From contig NZ_QAYX01000015.1 of NCBI RefSeq assembly GCF_003054705.1, positions 43,771 through 107,770 on the forward strand: a stretch of 64,000 nucleotides of DNA. Reading direction: 5' to 3'. A program made the position numbers and the translations under genes. This document shows, piece by piece, positions 17,975 through 26,701 of this stretch. This DNA is from Opitutus sp. ER46 (GTDB taxonomy: Bacteria > Verrucomicrobiota > Verrucomicrobiia > Opitutales > Opitutaceae). The stretch's first letter is position 1, and the number at the start of each line of letters is the position of its first letter. Below the pieces are notes generated by a model that saw nothing but the letters and a program-made list of their open reading frames with translations, was not told where the DNA came from and did not search any database.

Positions 17975-19456
17975 ATGCACATCCATCCGACTCGCGAAGT
18001 TTTCATCAGCCTCGCCACTCAGGGCAACGTCGTGCCCGTGTACACGGATCTGATGGCCGACTTCGAGACGCCCGTCTCGGCCTACGCCAAGCTCAAGCAC
18101 GCCGGCCCGTCGTACCTGCTCGAGTCGGTTGAGGGCGGCGAGAATCTCTCCCGCTACAGCTTCATCGGCTGCCGCCCGCGCAAGGTCTTCATCTGCGGCC
18201 CTGAGACCACCGAGATCCGCTCGCCCGGACAGCCCGCCGAGCGCGTGCCCACTCCGCAGGATCCGCTGACGCTGATCGAGGCCGAGATGAAGGGCTACCG
18301 TCCCGTCACGCTCCCGGGCCTGCCGCGTTTTACCGGCGGCGCCGTCGGCTTCGTCGCCTACGAGTACGTGACACGCATCGAGCCGAGCGTGCCCGCCGCC
18401 GGCCGCAACGAACTCGGCACGCCCCTGCTCTACTTCATGCTGTCCGACTCGCTGCTGATCTTCGATCGCGCGAAGCAGACGCTCCGGCTGTGCGTCAACG
18501 GCCACGTTCAGGGCAACGCCGGCGCCGCGTACGACGACGCCGTCGCTGAGCTGCGTGAGCTTTACGCGCTGCTGCGCCAGCCACGCGAACTTGCCCCGGC
18601 CCCGCTCGAGGAAACCTCGAAGATCGCCGTGCCGCCGGGGAACTTCACACGCGCGGCGTTCGAACGTGTCGTCGAGGATGGCAAGGAGTTTATCCGAGCC
18701 GGCGACATCATCCAGTTCGTCCCCTCCCAGCGCTTTACCCGCCCCTTCTCCAAATCGCCCCTCGATCTGTACCGCGCCCTCCGCACGGTGAATCCGTCGC
18801 CCTACATGTTCATCCTCGAGGCCGGCGATTTCTCGGTTGTCGGCGCCTCGCCGGAAGTCCACGTGCGCCTCACCGACGGTCGCGTTGAGATCCGGCCGAT
18901 CGCCGGGACGCGCCACCGCGGAGCCACCCACGCCGAGGACCTCGCACTCGAGAAGGAACTGATCGCCGACGAGAAGGAGCGCGCCGAGCACCTGATGCTG
19001 GTCGACCTCGCCCGCAACGACATCGGTCGCGTCTGCAAGTTCGGCAGCGTGCGCGTGCCTGAGATGATGGTCATCGAGCGGTACTCGCACGTGATGCACA
19101 TCGTTTCCCAGGTCGAGGGCGACATCGCGCCCGACCGGAATGCCTTCGATCTCATGCGGGCCACGTTCCCGGCGGGCACCGTCAGCGGCGCACCCAAGAT
19201 CCGCGCGATGCAGATCATCGCCCAAAGCGAACCCAGCCAGCGCGGCATCTACGCCGGCGCCCTCGGCTACTTCGGCTACGACGGCAACAGCGACACGTGC
19301 ATCATGTTGCGCACCGCCCTGCTGAAGGATGGCCAGATTCACATCCAGGCTGGCGCCGGGATCGTCGCCGACTCCGTCCCGTCCGCCGAGTACCAGGAGA
19401 CTGTGAACAAGGCCTCGGCCCTGCTCAAAGCGGTGGCCATGGCGGAGCAGTTTTAG
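17975..19456 (+). CDS. trpE: anthranilate synthase component I
   Basis: A 493-residue enzyme converting chorismate to anthranilate with a TrpG partner. The amino-terminal feedback-site segment YLLESVEGGENLSRYSFIG near 47-66 carries the LLES and SRYS elements linked to tryptophan binding. The chorismate-binding domain has PIAGTRHRGATHAEDLALE near 308, LVDLARNDIGRV near 343-354 and FPAGTVSGAPKIRAM near 398-412. The start ATG 17975 is favoured by the conserved amino-terminus. No trpG is adjacent, and trpA is 16 kb away on the other strand, so tryptophan genes are dispersed. I saw no Trp-rich leader peptide upstream. Confidence 0.93.
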   Translation: MHIHPTREVFISLATQGNVVPVYTDLMADFETPVSAYAKLKHAGPSYLLESVEGGENLSRYSFIGCRPRKVFICGPETTEIRSPGQPAERVPTPQDPLTLIEAEMKGYRPVTLPGLPRFTGGAVGFVAYEYVTRIEPSVPAAGRNELGTPLLYFMLSDSLLIFDRAKQTLRLCVNGHVQGNAGAAYDDAVAELRELYALLRQPRELAPAPLEETSKIAVPPGNFTRAAFERVVEDGKEFIRAGDIIQFVPSQRFTRPFSKSPLDLYRALRTVNPSPYMFILEAGDFSVVGASPEVHVRLTDGRVEIRPIAGTRHRGATHAEDLALEKELIADEKERAEHLMLVDLARNDIGRVCKFGSVRVPEMMVIERYSHVMHIVSQVEGDIAPDRNAFDLMRATFPAGTVSGAPKIRAMQIIAQSEPSQRGIYAGALGYFGYDGNSDTCIMLRTALLKDGQIHIQAGAGIVADSVPSAEYQETVNKASALLKAVAMAEQF

Positions 19457-19914
19457 CCCGATACCAGGGCGGATTGCTCATAAATAGCCATTGCTCGGGA
19501 CATTAGGTGGATTAACCGCTCTGTCGCCAGTGCGGCGCCGAATGCTGCCGCGGCCAGCACCGACGCTAACTGTGCCAGGCGAAGGGCCGATGGCAGCACG
19601 GTCGGGCGGAGAAGTTTCCAACCAATTAAGCACTAGTATCTTCTAACTTCATCCGCCCCTTCCCCTCTGTCCTCCGGTTGCGAATTCGTTTCTTCCGTGC
19701 AGTTTGGCCGCACGTGGGAGCCTGAGACAGTGCCAACTGAGCCTAAACGCCTCTAATCTCACAGGGCACTGTGACATTAATGCCCATAATAACGTACGCT
19801 GTTGGGCAACGTACGACTGGGCATGTGCGTTTATCCGTGTGGAATGAAATCCGCTCGTAGCAGGGGAACATCCACACTGTCCGTTCCACTATTCCCTCCC
19901 ACGAGGTTCCCATC
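19457..19914. promoter_or_regulatory. 458-bp leader of the sigma-factor gene with stacked inverted repeats
   Basis: No gene is seen. The half near the sigma gene is less GC-rich than neighbouring DNA and structured: ACAGTGCC at 19727-19734 is inverted at 19765-19772; TGCCCA at 19781-19786 is inverted as TGGGCA at 19803-19808 and again at 19818-19823; AACGTACG at 19791-19798 is directly repeated at 19808-19815, 17 bp apart. These look like protein-binding sites or a folded leader. No exact promoter call is made. Confidence 0.45.
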
Positions 19915-20997
19915 ATGCCCACAAAAGCAAAGTCGCTCCGCAGTACTAACCTAGCTGACGATCCTGTTGCCGTAGAGGCCCCGACCGCCACTCTCGACGC
20001 CGCTCCCATCGACGCGCCTCCGTCGTTCCTGGAACGCCCCGAACCACCTGCCGCCGAACCCATCGCGCACGGCGAGCGCAGCAACCTCCAGCTCTATCTC
20101 CAGGAGATCGGCAAGACTCCCCTGCTGACCATCGACGAGGAAATCGCGCTCGCGAAACGTATCCGCCGCGGCGATCGCGCCGCCCGCGACCACATGATCA
20201 AGGCCAATCTGCGCCTGGTCGTGAAGATCGCGATGGACTACAAGGATTTCGGCCTGCCGCTGCTCGACCTCATCAGCGAGGGCAACATCGGCCTCATCAA
20301 GGCCGTCGAGCGCTTCGATCCCCGCAAGGGCGGCAAGCTCTCCACCTACGCCGCCTGGTGGATTAAGCAGTCCATCAAGCGCGCCCTCGCGAACCAGAGC
20401 AAAACCATCCGCCTCCCGGTCCATCTGGTCGACAAGATCTCCAAGATGCGCCGCACCGCCATGGCCCTCACCGAACAGCTCGGCCGCGAGCCCACGGATG
20501 AGGAGTTGGCCGCCGAGCTCCAGATCCCGACCTCCAAGGTCGCGCATCTGAAGTCCGTCAGCGTGCGTCCCGCCTCCCTCGACGCCCCCATCGGCGAAGA
20601 AGGCGACTCCGCCACTTTCGGCGAAATCGTCGGCGACGAAAATGCCGTCAGCCCCTACGAGGGCCTGCGGGAGAAGAACCTCACCAGCGACCTCCACGCG
20701 ATGGTCGACTCCCTCGACAAGCGCGAAGCCGAGATCATCAAGCTCCGTTTCGGCCTCGAAGGCCGCGACGAACTCACGCTCGAAGAGGTCGGCAAACGCT
20801 TCAACGTCACCCGCGAGCGTATCCGTCAGCTCGAGTACCTCGCGCTCACCAAGATGCGCAAGGCGATGGCCCGGAACGAATCCGTCCGCTCCGTTGACGA
20901 GATCGAACAGGAAGAACGCCAGCGGCAGCGCATGGCGGTCATCCGCGAGTTCGTCGAGAGCAAGACCCGGCGTCAGCCGCGTCCCGGCCGCAACTAG
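19915..20997 (+). CDS. RNA polymerase sigma-70 factor, RpoD/SigA-like
   Basis: A 360-residue sigma factor. Region 1.2 (NLQLYLQEIGKTPLLT near 59-74), region 2 (DHMIKANLRLVVKIA, DLISEGNIGLIKAVERFD and STYAAWWIKQSIKRAL around 95-160), region 3 and region 4 (LTLEEVGKRFNVTRERIRQ near 288-306) are all intact. Region 1.1 is absent and the first 55 residues are low-complexity. The strict -10 and -35 recognition helices are those of a primary or closely related group 2 factor; the short length leaves open which it is. A long structured leader precedes it and an intrinsic terminator follows, so it is a single-gene unit. Confidence 0.9.
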   Translation: MPTKAKSLRSTNLADDPVAVEAPTATLDAAPIDAPPSFLERPEPPAAEPIAHGERSNLQLYLQEIGKTPLLTIDEEIALAKRIRRGDRAARDHMIKANLRLVVKIAMDYKDFGLPLLDLISEGNIGLIKAVERFDPRKGGKLSTYAAWWIKQSIKRALANQSKTIRLPVHLVDKISKMRRTAMALTEQLGREPTDEELAAELQIPTSKVAHLKSVSVRPASLDAPIGEEGDSATFGEIVGDENAVSPYEGLREKNLTSDLHAMVDSLDKREAEIIKLRFGLEGRDELTLEEVGKRFNVTRERIRQLEYLALTKMRKAMARNESVRSVDEIEQEERQRQRMAVIREFVESKTRRQPRPGRN

Positions 20998-21021
20998 GCC
21001 GCTTCGTCCGATCCCACCTTC

Positions 21022-21054
21022 AGGCCCACGCGCTCCCGCACGTGGGCCTTTTTT
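21022..21054 (+). terminator. sigma-factor gene terminator
   Basis: AGGCCCACG at 21022 pairs with CGTGGGCCT ending at 21049, closing an 10-nt loop, with six T completing the run from 21049. It lies 24 bp after the sigma-factor stop. Confidence 0.92.
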
Positions 21055-21243
21055 CGGTTCCTCAGGACGCCCCCGTCTCCGGCATCCGATGGCGCGCGGG
21101 CGGCCACGGCCTCCGCGGCTCATGTCGTCGCGCCGCTACGTTGTCCGGGGGCGCGCGGCCCATTCGTAGTGAGAGCAGAGGGACGCATGCACCGCGCATT
21201 CGGCCCGTGCCACCACCACCCACCCACAAAACCCACCCGTCCC

Positions 21244-21783
21244 ATGGAAACCACGACTGCTCCCACACCAATCACGTCCCCGGAAACCGATGCCTGCGCC
21301 GCCATGTTTGCCAAGCCCCAGAAGGAACACGAGTGGCTGCACCAGCTCCTCGGCAAATGGACCTACGTGTCGGAGTGCAGCGGAGAACCGGGTCAGCCGC
21401 CCCAGAAGTTCGGCGGCACCGAAACCGTGAAGTCCCTTGGCGGACTTTGGATCGTCGGCGAAGCCGAGGGCGAATTTCCCGGCGGCAAGTCGTCGATGAT
21501 GATCACCCTCGGTTTCGATCCGAAGCAGGACTGCTTCGTCGGCACGTTCGTGGCGTCCATGATGACACACCTGTGGCAGTACAAGGGACACCTCAACGCC
21601 GCCGGTCGCGTGCTGACCCTTGACGCCGAAGGGCCCAGCTTCGCGGATCCCAACAAGCTGGCCCGCTACCAGGACATCATCGAGTTCCGCAGCCCAGATC
21701 ATCGCGTGCTCTCCTCCCAAGCCCTCGGCGAAGACGGTCACTGGACGTGCTTCATGACCGCCCACTACCACCGCTCCGCCTGA
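21244..21783 (+). CDS. DUF1579-family protein
   Basis: A 179-residue soluble protein. The patterns KEHEWLHQLLGKWTYVSEC near 27-45, FGGTETVKSLGGLWIVGE near 54-71, MMITLGFDPKQDCFVGTFV near 83-101 and a final GHWTCFMTAHYHR match the DUF1579 beta-barrel family, whose function is not established. ATG 21244 is chosen because upstream in-frame sequence is histidine/proline-rich and unconserved. No signal peptide. It is a monocistronic gene between two terminator-like hairpins. Confidence 0.8.
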   Translation: METTTAPTPITSPETDACAAMFAKPQKEHEWLHQLLGKWTYVSECSGEPGQPPQKFGGTETVKSLGGLWIVGEAEGEFPGGKSSMMITLGFDPKQDCFVGTFVASMMTHLWQYKGHLNAAGRVLTLDAEGPSFADPNKLARYQDIIEFRSPDHRVLSSQALGEDGHWTCFMTAHYHRSA

Positions 21784-21805
21784 TCAGCCCTCGACCCCGC
21801 TTTCC

Positions 21806-21830
21806 GCCGGCGCTTCGCAGCGCCGGCTTT
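21806..21830 (+). terminator. terminator after the DUF1579 gene
   Basis: Stem GCCGGCGCT/AGCGCCGGC with a TCGC loop, followed by TTTCTGC, 22 bp after the stop. The T tract is short. The next 150 bp to the tRNA hold no gene; TTGACG at 21940 could be the tRNA promoter -35, but its matching -10 is poor. Confidence 0.7.
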
Positions 21831-21983
21831 CTGCGTCCGCAACGCGACGCGCCAAGCACACGTGCCGAAATCTTACTGACGTTTCCGGAGCTGGCTGGGA
21901 GAGCTCCGCACACGCCCCAGAGAGATTTCAGCCGGAGGCTTGACGCCCCCCGGGCCGAAGCACTTCATGAGCGCTCGTTCTCT

Positions 21984-22058
21984 GCGAATGTAGCACAATG
22001 GATAGTGTAGTGGCCTCCGAAGCCATTGATCCGGGTTCGACTCCCGGCATTCGCACCA
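21984..22058 (+). tRNA. tRNA-Arg (anticodon CCG)
   Basis: Cloverleaf read by eye: acceptor GCGAATG pairs with CATTCGC, D arm follows with GCAC...GTGT, anticodon stem GTGGC/GCCAT with loop CTCCGAA (CCG at 22017-22019), T arm CCGGG-TTCGACT-CCCGG, discriminator A, and encoded CCA at 22056-22058. CCG decodes CGG arginine codons, fitting a GC-rich genome. Confidence 0.95.
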
Positions 22059-22100
22059 GACTTCGCTCACCCACAAGTGGTTGAGCCACCCCCGCCGAAG

Positions 22101-22192
22101 GCTTCCAGCCACCGTCCTCCGGCTTCTGGCCTCTGGCCTCTGGCCTCTGGCTTCCAGCTTCAGCCTTGGGCGCCGCGCGTCCGCGCGGCGCC
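22101..22192. repeat. R2 repeat array with GC palindrome
   Basis: Degenerate CTTCTGGCCTCTGG units run from 22101 to about 22160, then CAGCTTCAGCCTT leads into a palindrome with 11-bp arms GGCGCCGCGCG/CGCGCGGCGCC at 22169-22192. The order array, TTCAGCCTT, palindrome is repeated at 35103-35197 and 36101-36232. It lies between tRNA-Arg and glnS, 57 bp before the glnS start. Confidence 0.75.
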
Positions 22193-22249
22193 TGACGCGC
22201 CCAAATGCGCGTTGCCTCGCGCCGCTCCGCGCCACAAGTTCACCGGCCT

Positions 22250-24046
22250 ATGTCCGCCGAGAAAACCGATTCCAAGGGAGAGCCCGCCTCAGCAGCCGCG
22301 CCGAGCGACTTCATTCGCGACATCGTGGCCCAGCACGTGGCGGAACAGCGCTACCCCAAGATCGTGACGCGCTTCCCCCCGGAGCCCAACGGCTATCTGC
22401 ACATCGGCCACGCCAAGTCGATCTGCCTCAACTTCGGGATCGCCCGCGAAAACCACGGACAGTGCAACCTGCGGATGGACGACACCAACCCGACCAAGGA
22501 GGACGTCGAATACGTCGAGTCCATCATGGCCGACGTCCACTGGCTCATCGACGGCTGGGCCGATCACTGCCTCGGTTTCAAACCCAAGGGCACCCACCCG
22601 GCCGCCAGCATCCGCGACGGCAAGACCGACTTCTTCCTCGCCCCCATCCCGGCCACCTCGCCCAACGCCGAGCCGTTCTTCGCCAGCGACTATTTCGACG
22701 CGCTCTACGAGTTCGCCCTGGTCCTCATCCGCAAGGGCAAGGCCTACGTCTGCGATCTCACGCCCGAGGAGACCGAGGCTTACCGCGGCGCGCCGGACAA
22801 GCCCGGCAAGGAGAGCCCTTTCCGCAACCGTTCGGTGGAGGAAAATCTCGACCTCTTCGCCCGCATGAAGGCTGGCGAGTTCCCCAACGGCGCCCGCACC
22901 CTCCGCGCCAAGATCGACATGGCGTCGCCCAACATCTGGCTGCGTGACCCGCTGCTCTACCGCATCCGCCACACGCCCCACCATCACGCGGGCGACAAGT
23001 GGTGCCTGTACCCGCTCTACGACTACGCCCACTGCCTCAGCGACTACATCGAGGGCGTCACCCACTCCATCTGCACGCTCGAGTTCGAGGTCCACCGCCC
23101 GCTCTACGACTGGATCCTCGAGAGCCTCGATCTCCCCCGCCCGCTGCCGCACCAGTACGAGTTCGCGAAGTTCATCCCGAGCTACATGGTCGTCAGCAAG
23201 CGCCGGCTCATCCAGCTCGTCCAGGACGGCGCCGTCACCGGCTGGAACGACCCGCGCATGCCCACGATTTCCGGGTTCCGCCGCCGCGGGGTCCCCGCCC
23301 GCGCCATCCGCACCTTTGTCCAGAACCTCGGCGTCACGAAGTACGAGAGCCTCACCGACATCGCGGTTCTCGAACACGCCATTCGTGACGAGCTCAACGG
23401 CACTGCCCAGCGCCGCCTCGGCGTCCTGCGCCCGCTCAAGCTCGTCCTCACGAACATCCCCGCCGGCGAGTCCGTCCCCTGCACCGCCATCAACGATCCG
23501 CAGAGCGAGACCCCCACCACGCGGCAGATCGCGCTCACCCGCGAGGTGTTCATCGAGACCGACGACTTCGCCGAGGTTCCGCCGCCGAAGTACTTCCGTC
23601 TCAAGCCGGGCGGCGAGGTGCGCCTCAAGTACGCGTGCATCATCAAGTGCGACGAGATCATCAAGGATACCTCCGGCCGCATCACCGAGCTCCGCTGCAC
23701 CGCCGATCTCACCACGCGCACCGGCCAGCCCAACGCCGACCGCAAGGTCAAGGGCACCATCCACTGGGTGAGCGCCTCCGCCTGCATCGACGCCGAAGTG
23801 CGCCTCTACGACCGGCTCTTCACCGTGCCCGAACCCGCTGCCGAGGACGACTTCAAGAAGCACCTCAACCCGCATTCGCTCGAGGTCGTCACCGCCAAGC
23901 TTGAGCCGTCCCTCGCCACCGCCAAGGTCGAGGGCCGGTTTCAGTTCGAGCGGCTCGGCTACTTCACCGTCGACGCCGAGGACAGCGCGCCCGGCAAGCT
24001 GGTGTTCAACCGCACGATCACGCTGAAGGACACCTGGAAGGCCTAA
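22250..24046 (+). CDS. glnS: glutaminyl-tRNA synthetase
   Basis: A 598-residue class I synthetase charging tRNA-Gln. The HIGH signature appears as PPEPNGYLHIGHAKSICLNF near 40-59, and the KMSKS loop as MVVSKRRLIQLV near 313-324. Other GlnRS features are CNLRMDDTNP near 76, FEVHRPLYDWIL near 279-290 and the C-terminal anticodon-binding beta-barrels from about 390 (KGTIHWVSA near 501). The length is somewhat over the 550-residue norm because of a 20-residue start extension. ATG 22250 is favoured over upstream codons, which run through repeat DNA. Presence of GlnRS implies direct glutaminylation rather than sole use of GatCAB. Confidence 0.95.
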   Translation: MSAEKTDSKGEPASAAAPSDFIRDIVAQHVAEQRYPKIVTRFPPEPNGYLHIGHAKSICLNFGIARENHGQCNLRMDDTNPTKEDVEYVESIMADVHWLIDGWADHCLGFKPKGTHPAASIRDGKTDFFLAPIPATSPNAEPFFASDYFDALYEFALVLIRKGKAYVCDLTPEETEAYRGAPDKPGKESPFRNRSVEENLDLFARMKAGEFPNGARTLRAKIDMASPNIWLRDPLLYRIRHTPHHHAGDKWCLYPLYDYAHCLSDYIEGVTHSICTLEFEVHRPLYDWILESLDLPRPLPHQYEFAKFIPSYMVVSKRRLIQLVQDGAVTGWNDPRMPTISGFRRRGVPARAIRTFVQNLGVTKYESLTDIAVLEHAIRDELNGTAQRRLGVLRPLKLVLTNIPAGESVPCTAINDPQSETPTTRQIALTREVFIETDDFAEVPPPKYFRLKPGGEVRLKYACIIKCDEIIKDTSGRITELRCTADLTTRTGQPNADRKVKGTIHWVSASACIDAEVRLYDRLFTVPEPAAEDDFKKHLNPHSLEVVTAKLEPSLATAKVEGRFQFERLGYFTVDAEDSAPGKLVFNRTITLKDTWKA

Positions 24047-24071
24047 GCTCTCCCCCACGTCTTTCCTTCAC

Positions 24072-24107
24072 GCCGCGCGTGATCCCCCGACCCGCGCGGC
24101 CTTTTTT
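24072..24107 (+). terminator. glnS terminator
   Basis: GCCGCGCG at 24072-24079 pairs with CGCGCGGC at 24093-24100; CTTTTTTC follows. It lies 26 bp after the glnS stop. Confidence 0.9.
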
Positions 24108-24114
24108 CGCCCGC

Positions 24115-24205
24115 CCTCACCTCACCTTCCCCCTTCCCCTTCCACGCACTCCCACTTTCACTCTCACCTTCACTCTCACTCCGGCCGCGGCGCAGCCGCG
24201 TCCGG
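24115..24205 (-). repeat. R3 repeat: CTCACTTTCACT tract plus GC palindrome
   Basis: Pyrimidine-rich tract with CACTCCCACTTTCACTCTCA-type units to about 24180, joined to the palindrome CCGGCCGCGGC-GCA-GCCGCGTCCGG at 24181-24205. The palindrome touches the stop codon of the minus-strand histidine kinase at 24206, so it would form the first structure in its 3' untranslated RNA. Confidence 0.75.
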
Positions 24206-25273
24206 TTAGTCCAGCACGCACGCCGGCAGCAGCATCCGCGTCTCCAGCCCGATGCCATCCGCGCTGCGCGCGAGCCGCAAATCGCCGCCCCACCAACGCA
24301 CCAACTGGCGCGCGGCCGCCAGGCCGAGTCCCAGGCCCGGCACTTCGCCCGACGACAGCCGCTCCAACTGCCAGTACGAAGAGCCGACCTGCGCCAGCAG
24401 TTCGTCCGGCAGGTCCGGTCCCGGCGCCGCGAAACACACCTCGGCCCCATTCGCGTGGGCCAGGTCATAACTCACCCGCACCCCCTCCTCCTTGGCTCGG
24501 CCATACTTCGCGTAGTTGTCCAGAATCTCGGTCATCACGATCTCGATCATCTCCGGATGCGCCACCTCGATCTCAGGATCCGTCAGCACGATACGTCCCT
24601 CGAGTCCCGAGGCGGACGCCGCCCGGGCCAGAATTTCGACCAGGCTGCCGCGCACCGCGTTCACGTCCGGAGCCATCGGGGGCGCAAAGACCGCGCTGTG
24701 ATACCGCAGCACCCCATAGAGCGTGTCCTCCAGGTGCTCCGCACTCTGCCGCGCCGTCTGCAATAGGCTGCTCATCTCCGGATCCGTCCCCGCGTGCTCC
24801 ATCGCATCGAGGTACGTCAGGATCGGGCCCAGCCCGCTCATCGGCGTCCGGATTTTGTGCGCGATCAGATGCTGAAAGGTGAACGTCTCCAGTTCCCGCC
24901 GCACCCAACCCGACCGGTTGGTGAACCGCAGCAGCGTCTCGCCGTCCGCGCCCATCGGCTGCAACTCCACCTGGAACCATCGCGCCGCCATCTGCGGCGT
25001 CTCCGGTTCAAACAGGACAAACTTCCGGTCCAGCGGCCAACGCAGCTCACGCCACGCCGCCAGCGCTCCCGCCGGCTCGCACTGAAAACGCCGGCTCAGC
25101 GCGTCCGCGACATCCTCCCCCGACCCGTCCGCGAGACCGAAGATCTGCCGCGCACGGCAATTCGCATACTCCAACGCCCCACGAGCGTCCGCCACGATCA
25201 CCGGCTCCAGCGCCCGGTCCAGCATCCAGCGATAGCGATCCCGCTCCCGTCGCAGTTTATCATCCGTCATCAT
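24206..25273 (-). CDS. PAS-domain sensor histidine kinase
   Basis: A 355-residue soluble kinase with no membrane segment. A PAS domain covers about 14-120 (LEPVIVADARGALEYANCRA near 22-41). The dimerisation helix holds the phosphoaccepting histidine H139 in AHKIRTPMSG. The ATPase domain has its N-box at TEILDNYAKYG near 248-258, and the G2 box LGLGLAAARQLVRWWGG near 325-341. Two adjacent methionines at the start (25273 and 25270) are equally possible. No response regulator adjoins it; the nearest is the GGDEF regulator at 33864, 9 kb away, and pairing is speculative. It diverges from the YceH gene. Confidence 0.88.
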   Translation of the reverse strand: MMTDDKLRRERDRYRWMLDRALEPVIVADARGALEYANCRARQIFGLADGSGEDVADALSRRFQCEPAGALAAWRELRWPLDRKFVLFEPETPQMAARWFQVELQPMGADGETLLRFTNRSGWVRRELETFTFQHLIAHKIRTPMSGLGPILTYLDAMEHAGTDPEMSSLLQTARQSAEHLEDTLYGVLRYHSAVFAPPMAPDVNAVRGSLVEILARAASASGLEGRIVLTDPEIEVAHPEMIEIVMTEILDNYAKYGRAKEEGVRVSYDLAHANGAEVCFAAPGPDLPDELLAQVGSSYWQLERLSSGEVPGLGLGLAAARQLVRWWGGDLRLARSADGIGLETRMLLPACVLD

Positions 25274-25522
25274 GGTTCCGCTTTCCCGCTTAGTGTGGTC
25301 GTTCGCATGGGCAGCCGTGGCAGCCCCGCCCGACCGGCTGTCGTCGACCGACGAACAGGTGCTCCGAATCCCGAAGCCCGACCACGCGAGGCCATCCCTG
25401 TTTTTCGACCCCAGCCCGATTGGGCTGAATGCGTAGTATCCGCCGTTTCAGCGAATCTCGCGCCACCGCGGCCACCTCACGCCGCGGCTTGTCGCGCGCC
25501 GGGATCTCGCTAGCCGTTGGGC

Positions 25523-26209
25523 ATGGATGAACCGCTCCCGGTGCTTTCCGCCGCCGAAATTCGCGTCCTCGGCTCGCTGATCGAAAAACAGGTCACCACC
25601 CCCGACAACTACCCATTGTCGCTCAACGCGCTCACCAACGCCTGCAACCAGCTCAGCAGCCGCGACCCCGTCGTGTCCTACGACGAGCAAACCGTCGTCC
25701 GCGCCCTCGACCGCCTCCGGGACAAACGCCTTGCCATCGTCTACAACGGCGCCGACAGCCGCGTCGCCCGCTACAAGCACGCCTTCCCCGAAGCCGTCCC
25801 CGTCTCGCCCGCCGAACTCGCCCTCCTTTGCGTTCTCATGCTGCGCGGCCCCCAAACCGTCGGTGAGCTGCGCTCCCGCAGCGAGCGGCTCCACATCTTC
25901 GAGTCCCTCCCCGCGGTCGAGGACACCCTCAACGGGCTCGCCACCCGCCAGCCTCCCCTCGTCACCAAGCTCCCGCGCCAGACCGGCACCAAGGAGTCCC
26001 GCTTCGTTCACCTTCTCGCCGGCCCGTTCGACCCCGCCGCCGCCACCGCCTCCGACCTCCCTGCCGCTTCCAGCGCCTCAGCGCCCACCGCGCCAGCCCC
26101 CTCCGCCCCAGACCGTATCGAACAACTGGAGACCCAAATCGCCGCCCTCCAGCAGGAACTGGCCAACCTCAAGCGCGACTTTGCCTCCTTCCGCCAGCAG
26201 TTCGAGTAA
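25523..26209 (+). CDS. YceH-family (DUF480) protein
   Basis: A 228-residue protein. The DUF480 pattern is clear: LSAAEIRVLGSLIEKQVTTP near 8-27, DNYPLSLNALTNACNQLSSR near 28-47, YDEQTVVRALDRLRDKRL near 54-71 and the second winged-helix ELALLCVLMLRGPQTVGELR near 94-113. The family has two winged-helix domains and an uncertain role. The C-terminal 60 residues are Ala/Pro-rich followed by a coiled coil (IEQLETQIAALQQELANLKR). ATG 25523 is preferred to the TTG two codons earlier. Confidence 0.87.
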   Translation: MDEPLPVLSAAEIRVLGSLIEKQVTTPDNYPLSLNALTNACNQLSSRDPVVSYDEQTVVRALDRLRDKRLAIVYNGADSRVARYKHAFPEAVPVSPAELALLCVLMLRGPQTVGELRSRSERLHIFESLPAVEDTLNGLATRQPPLVTKLPRQTGTKESRFVHLLAGPFDPAAATASDLPAASSASAPTAPAPSAPDRIEQLETQIAALQQELANLKRDFASFRQQFE

Positions 26210-26322
26210 GCCGACAATCTCCGTCGCCCCATCTGGGAGTACTTAGGGCTCTGTCGCTCGCCACCCCAACCCTCAAATCAACTTTTCAGGAGGCAATAGA
26301 GGCAAGGGGAGCGTTCAAAACC

Positions 26323-26582
26323 GGTGCCAGTGGCACCCTCACTCTCACTCCGAAGGCCGTTCTCGTTCTCGTTAAGTCACACCGCCCGGCGAATGCGGCG
26401 CGGGCGAGCGCAAGCGCTCTTTCTCTTACTCGTACTCTTCCTCTTTCTCTCAACGTTTCGTCTTCCTTGTCCGTCCTCTCAGCGATCCGCCATCCCTGCT
26501 CCGTGCTCAGTCTCTACGCGACGCCGCGCGCGGATGGGCCGAAGCGGGGAGTAAGAGAAAGAGGAAGAGTAAGAGAAAGAGG
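26323..26582. repeat. intergenic repeat block: hairpin, R3 tract and polypurine inverted repeat
   Basis: The 492-bp gap between the YceH and thrH genes holds no gene. It contains a GGTGCC-AGT-GGCACC hairpin at 26323-26337, an R3-like CCCTCACTCTCACTC at 26336-26350, and a long inverted pair: a pyrimidine arm (CTCTTTCTCTTACTC...) at 26417-26450 and its purine counterpart (GAGTAAGAGAAAGAGG, given twice) at 26549-26582, 98 bp apart. The arms share at least 15 contiguous bases and match again after a 2-3 nt shift. Confidence 0.7.
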
Positions 26583-26701
26583 ATGTAGTCCCCCCGGCCC
26601 TCTCACAATCGCCCCCGCCGTCACAGGGGCCACTGTACCGCTCCCGGCTCCGAGTCTCAGCTTGCCACGGCGCGCCGGCGGTTGGTTCACTGCGCGCCTA
26701 C

